A program made the translations under genes and the position numbers. From the NCBI GenBank assembly GCA_021154885.1, contig JAJKHS010000077.1, forward strand, positions 62,001 through 126,000: DNA of 64,000 bases, given 5' to 3'. The DNA is from Thermoanaerobaculum sp. (GTDB lineage Bacteria; Acidobacteriota; Thermoanaerobaculia; Multivoradales; UBA5704). Below the pieces are notes generated by a model that searched no databases, was not told where the DNA came from, and was given only the letters and a program-made list of their open reading frames with translations. This document shows positions 57,905 to 64,000 of this stretch, in pieces. Within the stretch, counting starts at the first letter, position 1. Each line of letters starts with the position of its first letter.

Positions 57905-60286
57905 CTACCGCGCCTGCTTCGTCGCCAGAATCACCTCCCGCCCCGCCAGGTAGAGCAGCACGGCGAGGACGAGGAAGGGGATCAGCGCCAGGACGTCCGC
58001 CCGGCTCCCGTCGTAGAAGGGGTTGGCGGCCTTCATGATCTGGGTCATCCGGTTGTCGAAGTTGGTCAGCACGCCCTGCGAGAAGGCCACGAGGATGCCG
58101 GCGATGGCGCCGCCCGCGATGTAGCCCGAGGCCATGAGCACGCCGGGACTCTTGTCGCCTTCGGCCGTCAGCTCGTCCTCGGTCAGGTTCTTGCCCGCGA
58201 ACTTCTTGCGCGCCAGCCAGCGGTCCACCAGCCAGCGCACGATGCCGCCGATGAAGATCGGGCTGGACGAGGACAGCGGCAGATACACACCCACCGCGAA
58301 AGCCAGCGACGGGATGCCCGACATCTCGAGCACGATGGCGATCATCACGCCCAGGAGCACCAGTCCCCAGGGGAGCTGGCGATTGAGGATGCCCTTGATG
58401 ATGTAGGACATCAGCGTCGCCTTGGGAGCGTCGAACTTGTTGACCCGCGAGCCGTCCGGCCGGTCGGGGTGGGTGCCGTTGATCCCCGGGTCGACCAGGT
58501 AGACGGGCACGCCGGCGTCGTTGACCAGGTACCGCCCGGCCGGGCCGCCCACCGCGTCCGTCTTCTGCCAGACCCGGTAGGTCGCGGTATCGGACGCCGA
58601 CTGCGGACCTTGGAGCTTCTCGGTGCGGGTCGCCGTCAGGGAGTCGGCGGGGGCGTGCAGGTCCGGCGCGTAGCCCTGGGCGATGATCCGCCCGCTGGCC
58701 CTGTCGGCGAGCGGCACGTAGACCGTGGCCGAGTCGTTGAGCTTCAGCAGGATGGGGCCGAGCACCAGGGCCGAGGCGAGAGCGCCGAACAGGATGGCGA
58801 CCTGCTGATGACGCGGGGTCGCACCCACCAGGAAGCCGGTCTTCAGGTCCTGGGACGTGGTGCCGCCGTTCGAAGCGGCGATGCAGACGATGGCGCCGAT
58901 CGACAGCGCCGTCACGTAGTTGGTGGGGCCCGTCCAGCCGATCGCCAGGAAGATCAGGCAGGTCAGCAGCAGGGTTGCCACCGTCATGCCCGAGATGGGG
59001 TTCGACGAGGAGCCGATCTCGCCCGTCAGGCGGGAGGAGACGGTGACGAAGAGGAAGCCGAAGACGATGATCAGCAGCGCCCCCAGGAGATTCCATCGCA
59101 GATTGAGCTGGGGCATCACCATGATGATGGCGATGAGGGCGATGATGCCGCCGACGACGAGCTTGAGCGACAGGTCCTGGTCGGTGCGGAGGGTCGTCGC
59201 CGTGCCGGCCCCGTTCGCCCCGCGGCTGCGGAAGTCGGCGAGGCCCCCCTTGAGGCCGTGCCAGATGGTGGGCAGCGAGCGGAACAGGCTGATGATGCCG
59301 CCCGCGGCCACGGCCCCGGCGCCGATGTAGAGCACGTAGGCGCCGCGGATGGCGTTGGGGCTCATCTGCGAAATGGGCACCGTGCCCGGCGGGATGACGA
59401 TCGGCGAGACGCCGCCGAAGAACTTGATGGCGGGGATCAGCACCAGGTAGGCGAGCACGCCGCCGGCGCACATGATGGAGGCGATGCGCGGGCCGATGAT
59501 GTAGCCCACCCCCAGCAGCGTGGGATTGATCTCCGCCGAGATCGAGCCGGACTCGAAGGGCTTGCGGAAGACCTTCTCCGGGGTGTCCTTCCACAGCTTG
59601 AACACCTCCATCGCCGTGTAGTAGGCGAAGCCGATGCCGAAGCCGGTGAAGATGGTCTTGGCGCCGGAGTAGGTCGCCGCCGCCGCGGGAGCGTCGCCGG
59701 CGCCTGCGGCCGCCCGGGCGGCGATGGCCCGCTCCTCGTCCGTGGCGCCGGCCTTGAGCACCTCGGCGCAGGCCGTCCCCTCGGGGTACTTGAGGAGGCC
59801 GTGCTGCTGCACGATGAGCGCCCGGCGCAGCGGGATCATCATCAGGATGCCCAGGAGGCCTCCCAACACCGCCACCAGCATCACCCGCGTGATCTCCAGG
59901 TCGAAGCCCAGGATCATGATCGCCGGCATGGTGACGCCGACGCCGAAGGCGATGGACTCGCCCGCGGACCCGGCCGTCTGCACGATGTTGTTCTCCAGGA
60001 TGCTCGCGCCGCGGCCCCCCAGCTTCTGCATCAGCCGGAAGAAGGTCAGGGAGATGACCGCCACGGGGATCGAGGCGCTCACCGTCAGGCCGACCTTGAG
60101 CACCAGGTAGAGCGACGAGGCGCCGAAGATGATGCCCAGGACCGTGCCGACGATCAGCGGCAGGGCCGTGAGCTCCGGCAGCCGCACGTCGGCCGGGATG
60201 AACGGCCGGAAAGCGGGGACGTGCTCGACCGACGCCAGCTCGACGATGTCGGGGTACTCTTGCGGGGGGAGTTCAGGAATTGCCAT
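57905..60286 (-). CDS. OPT-family oligopeptide/metal-chelate transporter
   Basis: 793 aa from the ATG at 60286. About 15 hydrophobic helices. Family signatures include [33 protein letters not shown] and [22 protein letters not shown] long soluble loop (about 560-650) with [16 protein letters not shown] lies between helices, longer than in typical members. OPT proteins import oligopeptides or siderophore-metal complexes by proton symport. Inner membrane. Confidence 0.92.
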   Translation of the reverse strand: MAIPELPPQEYPDIVELASVEHVPAFRPFIPADVRLPELTALPLIVGTVLGIIFGASSLYLVLKVGLTVSASIPVAVISLTFFRLMQKLGGRGASILENNIVQTAGSAGESIAFGVGVTMPAIMILGFDLEITRVMLVAVLGGLLGILMMIPLRRALIVQQHGLLKYPEGTACAEVLKAGATDEERAIAARAAAGAGDAPAAAATYSGAKTIFTGFGIGFAYYTAMEVFKLWKDTPEKVFRKPFESGSISAEINPTLLGVGYIIGPRIASIMCAGGVLAYLVLIPAIKFFGGVSPIVIPPGTVPISQMSPNAIRGAYVLYIGAGAVAAGGIISLFRSLPTIWHGLKGGLADFRSRGANGAGTATTLRTDQDLSLKLVVGGIIALIAIIMVMPQLNLRWNLLGALLIIVFGFLFVTVSSRLTGEIGSSSNPISGMTVATLLLTCLIFLAIGWTGPTNYVTALSIGAIVCIAASNGGTTSQDLKTGFLVGATPRHQQVAILFGALASALVLGPILLKLNDSATVYVPLADRASGRIIAQGYAPDLHAPADSLTATRTEKLQGPQSASDTATYRVWQKTDAVGGPAGRYLVNDAGVPVYLVDPGINGTHPDRPDGSRVNKFDAPKATLMSYIIKGILNRQLPWGLVLLGVMIAIVLEMSGIPSLAFAVGVYLPLSSSSPIFIGGIVRWLVDRWLARKKFAGKNLTEDELTAEGDKSPGVLMASGYIAGGAIAGILVAFSQGVLTNFDNRMTQIMKAANPFYDGSRADVLALIPFLVLAVLLYLAGREVILATKQAR

Positions 60287-60472
60287 CAGGGGGCCCTTTC
60301 CTTGCGCAGAGGACGTGGGTTTTCGGCTCCGTACCCTACCATAACGCCCTTCTCGCGACGGAGGCCTACTTCGTCCCAAGCAAAAAAAGGACCAGTGGGG
60401 CTCCACTCGGCAGCCTCCCGGATTCAAAAGGGCGGCGTCCTCTTCCAAGGACGCCGCCGACCAGGTTACCGC

Positions 60473-60916
60473 CTAGCCGCAATTTCTGAGGGGAGGGCAG
60501 TAGCCATGGGTGTGCCCGTCGCAGGTGACCGACCGGAGCGTCGAGTCGCACGACGACCACCCCACGCAACTGAAGCTCGAGCCATCGCAGCACTCGGCCG
60601 TCTCCGAGCAGACCGGGCAGGTGGTCGTATTGCCGTCGCAAGTCACCCAGGTGGGTCCCGCGCTGCAGTTGCCGTTCGGACTGGTGCAGGAGATGTGGTA
60701 GGCACCGACGTCGCAGGTCAGGTTCACGGTGCAGGTGGACTTGGTCTGGATCGGTTTCCTCCCATGAGGCGCCCGCGACGAGGAGGCGGCCATGGGAACC
60801 GGCGTGCCCAGAGAGGCCAGGAACTGCGCCTTGTCCATCGGGACGGGTGTCTGGGCCCAAGCGGCGGCAGTACAGAAGCACAGCGTCAGGACGATGAATA
60901 GACCGGTCCGTTTCAT
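60473..60916 (-). CDS. Secreted cysteine-rich protein
   Basis: 147 aa from the ATG at 60916 with AGGAGG upstream. Signal peptide about 1-22 (CFCTAAAWAQ). The mature part (from about 60) has 14 cysteines in short spacings: CTVNLTC, CPVCSETAECC, CVGWSSC, CPPLRNC. They probably form disulfides in the periplasm or outside, or bind metal. A repeat of the form 'VTCDGxTxxC' occurs twice. No known family; a gene-for-gene secreted peptide or envelope protein is possible. Confidence 0.75.
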   Translation of the reverse strand: MKRTGLFIVLTLCFCTAAAWAQTPVPMDKAQFLASLGTPVPMAASSSRAPHGRKPIQTKSTCTVNLTCDVGAYHISCTSPNGNCSAGPTWVTCDGNTTTCPVCSETAECCDGSSFSCVGWSSCDSTLRSVTCDGHTHGYCPPLRNCG

Positions 60917-60993
60917 TTTTACGTCCTCCTGGTGTTGGTAGGAATACATCTTCCTCCATCTAAGGATATGCGTTGATTGCCGGACAAAAGACG

Positions 60994-62130
60994 TCAGACT
61001 CGGGTCGCGGCCGCTCTCTGTCCCGCCTGGATCTGGTCGAACGTGCACGCTCGCGGCTTCTTGTCGGGGCGCCAGCGCAGGAACTTGGTGCCGTGGCGGA
61101 AGCGGCCACCGGAGACGTGGTCGTAGCGGACCTCGCAGACCAGGACCGGACGCAGGGGCTCCCACTCGGTGGAGCGACCCTGGCTCCAGCGGCTGGGGCC
61201 GCCTGGCGCCTTGCCGGTGAAGCCCGGGGGCTCGATCAGGGGAACGAGGATGGGCTCCAGCTCGCGGCGCTCCTCGGCCGTGAAGCTGGAGGAGAAGCCC
61301 ACGTGGTCGAGCCGGCCCGCCTCGTCGTAGAGCCCGAGGAGGAGGGAGCCCACCTTGTCGCCGGACTGGGCCCAGCGAAAGCCGCCCACCACGCAGTCGG
61401 CGGTGCGCAGGCGCTTGACCTTCACCATGGCGCTACGGTCGCCGGAGAGGTAGGGGGAGCCCGCCTGTTTGGCGATGACCCCGTCGAGCTCGCCACCCGG
61501 GTTGCGCAGCCACCCTTCGGCGACCTTGCGGTCGAGCGTGGCGGGCGAGAGGACGACGGCCCCTTCCTCCGGCAGGTCCGCGAGCAGACGGTCCAGCAGC
61601 TCCCGCCGCTCGCTCAAGGGGAGGTCCGCCACCTTCTTCCCCTTCTCGTCGATCAGCAGGTCGAAGGCCTGGAAGCTCGCCGGCGTCTCGCGGGCGAGCC
61701 GGGCGATGCGGCTGGCGGCCGGGTGGATGCGCTGGAGGAGGGCGTCGAAGTCCAGGGTCTTCTCCCGGCGCCCGCGGCGGATGACGATCTCGCCGTCGAG
61801 GACGAAGGTCTTGAAGGGGAGGGCGCGGAACGCCTCGGCCAGATCGGGGAAGTAGCGGTCCAGGGGTTGGCCGTGCTTGGATTGCAGGGTCACCGTCCTC
61901 CCCTTGCGGAATGCCAGGCAGCGGAAGCCGTCCCACTTCGGCTCGTAGAGCCATCCCTTCCCCGTGGGCAGCCGGCTCGCGGACCGCGCCTCCATGGGCG
62001 GGTACGGCGGCCGGATCGGCAGCGCGATCTCCGGGAACGACCCCGCCAGCTCTTCAGCGGGAACGGCGGCGGCTCGGACGCGGTCGCGGGTGGCGGCCAT
62101 GCCCCAGGAAACAAGCAATGGCCGAGCCAT
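60994..62130 (-). CDS. ATP-dependent DNA ligase (LigC/LigD-ligase type)
   Basis: 378 aa. The nucleotidyl-lysine motif I is EPKWDGFR with Lys65. Motif III FQAFDLLIDEKG, motif IV DGVIAKQ, motif V VKVKRLRTADCVVGGF are in order. The OB domain follows, with VRYDHVSGGRFRHGTKFLRWRPDK at the end. There is no polymerase or phosphoesterase domain and no Ku gene nearby, so it is a stand-alone ligase used in repair. An ATG at 62100 is possible; the first has GGGGGGTG upstream. Confidence 0.92.
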   Translation of the reverse strand: MARPLLVSWGMAATRDRVRAAAVPAEELAGSFPEIALPIRPPYPPMEARSASRLPTGKGWLYEPKWDGFRCLAFRKGRTVTLQSKHGQPLDRYFPDLAEAFRALPFKTFVLDGEIVIRRGRREKTLDFDALLQRIHPAASRIARLARETPASFQAFDLLIDEKGKKVADLPLSERRELLDRLLADLPEEGAVVLSPATLDRKVAEGWLRNPGGELDGVIAKQAGSPYLSGDRSAMVKVKRLRTADCVVGGFRWAQSGDKVGSLLLGLYDEAGRLDHVGFSSSFTAEERRELEPILVPLIEPPGFTGKAPGGPSRWSQGRSTEWEPLRPVLVCEVRYDHVSGGRFRHGTKFLRWRPDKKPRACTFDQIQAGQRAAATRV

Positions 62131-62138
62131 GCACCCCC

Positions 62139-62164
62139 CTGGGACCGCTGGCGTCCCGCCGGCC
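62139..62164. repeat. GGGACCGC palindrome family, half copy
   Basis: CTGGGACCGCTGGCGTCCCG followed by CCGGCC, the left arm of the 30-bp inverted repeat at 48200. It lies between the ligase start and the apaG stop, next to a pyrimidine tract (CTTCTTACTTCTTC..). Confidence 0.6.
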
Positions 62165-62188
62165 TTCTTACTTCTTCTTTCTTCTTTT

Positions 62189-62572
62189 TCAATTCACCGC
62201 ATGCGGAACCGCCAGCGAGAACGGCGCGATCTCCGCGTCGAAGCTGTCGCCGTTCTGGAGGACCATGCGGTAGGTGCCCTGCATGGCGCCCACCGGGGTG
62301 GTGAGGGGGCAGAAGCTCGTGTACTCGAACTCCTCGCCCGGGGCGAGCACCGGCTTTTCGCCCACCACCCCCGGTCCCTGCACCCGCTGGGTGTCGCCAT
62401 TGCCGTCGGTGATGTACCACTCGCGGCTGACGAGCTGGGCGGTCTCGCGGCCGACGTTTGAAATCCGCACGTGGTAGGAGAAGAAGTAGTAGTTCTCCTG
62501 GGGAGAGCTGCGCTCTTCGTCGTAGAAGGTCTCCACCTGGACCCGGATGCCACGGGTCGTCGTATCGCTCAT
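62189..62572 (-). CDS. apaG: ApaG domain protein
   Basis: 127 aa from the ATG at 62572. YYFFSYHVRISNVGRETAQLVSREWYITDGNG, VVGEKPVLAPGEEFEYTSFCPL and GAMQGTYRM are the standard ApaG fibronectin-III-like signature. ApaG is linked to Co2+/Mg2+ resistance, function not resolved. Divergent from terC. Confidence 0.94.
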   Translation of the reverse strand: MSDTTTRGIRVQVETFYDEERSSPQENYYFFSYHVRISNVGRETAQLVSREWYITDGNGDTQRVQGPGVVGEKPVLAPGEEFEYTSFCPLTTPVGAMQGTYRMVLQNGDSFDAEIAPFSLAVPHAVN

Positions 62573-62603
62573 GGCGCGAAAGTATGTCATGGGCCGCCCG
62601 GGT

Positions 62604-62609
62604 TACAAT
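62604..62609 (+). promoter_or_regulatory. Probable -10 box of terC
   Basis: TACAAT 38 bases before the terC ATG. No clear -35. Confidence 0.3.
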
Positions 62610-62646
62610 CCGCCCGCTTGGGACGGCCGGCGAGGAAGGAGGGGAA

Positions 62647-63384
62647 ATGGACTGGATGACCAGCCCCGAGAGCTGGGTCGCGCTGCTGACCCTGACGGTG
62701 CTCGAGATCGTCCTCGGCATCGACAACGTCATCTTCATCTCCATCCTGGTGGGGAAGCTCGCGAAGGCGCAGCAGCCGAAGGCGCGGCGGCTGGGGCTCG
62801 GGCTCGCCATGTTCCTGCGCATCGGCCTGCTGGCCTCCCTGGCTTGGATGGCCCGGCTGACGGCGCCGCTGTTCTCGGTGCTCGGCAAAGACATCTCGGG
62901 GCGCGACCTGATCCTCCTGGCGGGTGGCCTCTTCCTTCTCACCAAGGCCACCCGCGAGATCCACGAGAAGCTGGAGGGGGAGGAGGGGGAGGCGAGCTCG
63001 CGGGTGGCCGCCTCGTTCGGGGCCGTCATCGCCCAGATCCTGGTGCTCGACATCGTCTTCTCCCTCGACTCGGTGATCACCGCCGTGGGCATGGCCAACC
63101 ACCTGCCGGTGATGATCGCCGCCGTGGTGATCGCCGTGGGCGTGATGATGTTCGCCGCCGGGCCCATCGGCGACTTCGTGGCCCGCCACCCGACGGTCAA
63201 GATGCTGGCCCTGGCCTTCCTCATCCTCATCGGCATGTCGCTGCTCGCCGAGGGGCTCGGCCAGCACATCCCCAAGGGCTACGTCTACTTCGCCATGGCT
63301 TTCTCGGTATTCGTGGAATTCCTGAACCTGCGGATGCGGAAGAAGCAGGGCCAGGCGGTGAAGCTTCATGAGCCGTACGTTTAG
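62647..63384 (+). CDS. TerC-family integral membrane protein
   Basis: 245 aa from the ATG at 62647 (GGAAGGAGGGG upstream). Seven or so helices. TerC signatures in two repeats: LEIVLGIDNVIFI and LDIVFSLDSVITAVGM, with the conserved Asp residues for metal handling. Members export Mn2+ or contribute to tellurite resistance and load secreted metalloenzymes. The YkoY/YgdQ-like branch fits the length. Confidence 0.9.
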   Translation: MDWMTSPESWVALLTLTVLEIVLGIDNVIFISILVGKLAKAQQPKARRLGLGLAMFLRIGLLASLAWMARLTAPLFSVLGKDISGRDLILLAGGLFLLTKATREIHEKLEGEEGEASSRVAASFGAVIAQILVLDIVFSLDSVITAVGMANHLPVMIAAVVIAVGVMMFAAGPIGDFVARHPTVKMLALAFLILIGMSLLAEGLGQHIPKGYVYFAMAFSVFVEFLNLRMRKKQGQAVKLHEPYV

Positions 63385-63538
63385 CAGGGGCCGGGCCGGC
63401 CGCTCAATCTTCGTCGGGGAATTCCATCCTCCCCCCGCCTGTTGCTCCCCGTGGTCGGCCAGGAGCCTTGTCAGGAGAGCCGGAATCGGCTAGGCTTTCG
63501 GGTTCTTGGAGCCCCAGTCAGAGAAAAGGATCACGATC

Positions 63539-63754
63539 GTGAAGAAAGACATTCATCCCCAGCTCAACATGGTGACCGTCACCTGCGCGTGCGGCAACAC
63601 CTTCGAGACCCACTCGACGAAGGACGAGGTGCGCCTGGAGATCTGCAGCGCCTGCCATCCGTTCTTCTCCGGCAAGCAGAAGCTGATCGACACGGCGGGC
63701 CGCGTCGAGCGCTTCCAGCGCCGGTACAACCGCCCGGCGGCGCCGGCCAGCTAG
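63539..63754 (+). CDS. rpmE: 50S ribosomal protein L31, zinc-binding form
   Basis: 71 aa from the GTG at 63539. [26 protein letters not shown] is the L31 start; Cys16, Cys18, Cys36, Cys39 form the zinc site of the type A protein. The C-terminal VERFQRRY matches. It precedes the DUF1385 gene, a conserved neighbourhood with prfA. Confidence 0.96.
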   Translation: MKKDIHPQLNMVTVTCACGNTFETHSTKDEVRLEICSACHPFFSGKQKLIDTAGRVERFQRRYNRPAAPAS

Positions 63755-63816
63755 CGCCACTCCGACCGGCCATCCTCGCAGTCGATGGCCGGGCCGGGGC
63801 GGCTCGAGATCCCATC

Positions 63817-64000
63817 ATGCAGTCGAGCGCCAGTCCAGAGAACGAGCTGCTGGTCGGCGGCCAGGCCCTGATCGAGGGAGTGATGATGCGCTCCCCGGGA
63901 GCCTACGGCGTCGCCGTGCGCCGGCCGGACGGCTCGCTCGCGTTCCAGCGCGGCAAGGTGAACAGCCTCGCCAAGCGCTTCCCCATCCTCAAGCTGCCGG
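63817..64000 (+). CDS. DUF1385 protein (YqhQ-like), 5' part
   Basis: 61 codons in the window, running off the right end. ELLVGGQALIEGVMMRSPG is the DUF1385 opening. These are membrane proteins, usually encoded between rpmE and prfA; function unknown. Confidence 0.9.
   Translation, partial: MQSSASPENELLVGGQALIEGVMMRSPGAYGVAVRRPDGSLAFQRGKVNSLAKRFPILKLP

Overview
The window is a 64 kb piece of a GC-rich bacterial chromosome. It is probably from an Acidobacteriota, most likely the Thermoanaerobaculia side. The best evidence is three tandem secreted proteins that join a GWxTD-type N-terminal domain to the VWFA-related domain typical of that phylum. Eukaryotic-type Ser/Thr kinases, a TonB-plug-like segment of acidobacterial style and many lineage-type secreted proteins agree with this. 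The phylum call is inference from protein families, with no rRNA in the window. No tRNA, rRNA, CRISPR array, transposase or integrase was recognised.

Layout. 1-6.2 kb: end of a molybdopterin oxidoreductase, a zinc-ribbon rhomboid protease, small membrane and DUF2007 proteins, and a coupled HExxH-peptidase/metallo-beta-lactamase pair. 6.2-9.7 kb: accessory zone with palindromic repeats, hicBA, a truncated TumE-like toxin with its HTH partner, a membrane/XRE pair and a striking 21/83-bp minisatellite. 9.7-20 kb: fadB-like gene, then four tandem secreted beta-propeller-like paralogues, each ending in two copies of one ~105-aa module. 20-22 kb: BglII-type restriction-modification operon beside a broken SDR gene. 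22-30 kb: a secreted protein, a stand-alone GroEL-apical-like protein, hisN-like phosphatase, a VIT protein without its VWA core, an aminotransferase, MntA/HepT, RluA and a kinase. 30-34.7 kb: FHA-like sigma-54 activator and a kinase-TPR protein. 34.7-44.1 kb: two small paralogues (one frameshifted), RhlE-like helicase, DedA, membrane proteins, nitrilase, and a toxin-antitoxin-rich stretch (higA with broken higB, truncated SDR, vapBC). 43-45.5 kb: mnmA and a cysteine desulfurase, which together supply the 2-thio group of tRNA wobble uridine. 45.6-53.6 kb: the three GWxTD/VWFA genes. 53.6-57.9 kb: maf, a low-GC GHKL-ATPase/nuclease gene flanked by a duplicated maf 3' end, a candidate small RNA and a second 21-bp palindromic array. 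57.9-64 kb: OPT transporter, Cys-rich secreted protein, ATP-dependent DNA ligase, apaG, terC, rpmE and the start of a DUF1385 gene.

Recurring themes. Interspersed palindromes built from 9-bp GTCCCTGnn steps sit between genes at least five times. A second palindrome family built on GGGACGCCGGCGG appears to have been absorbed into a signal peptide. Several gene relics (fadB tail, two SDRs, higB, tumE, a collapsed propeller gene, the duplicated maf tail) mark repeated insertion and deletion. The strongest candidate for an undescribed system is the GHKL-ATPase/PD-(D/E)XK gene lodged at the 3' end of maf.
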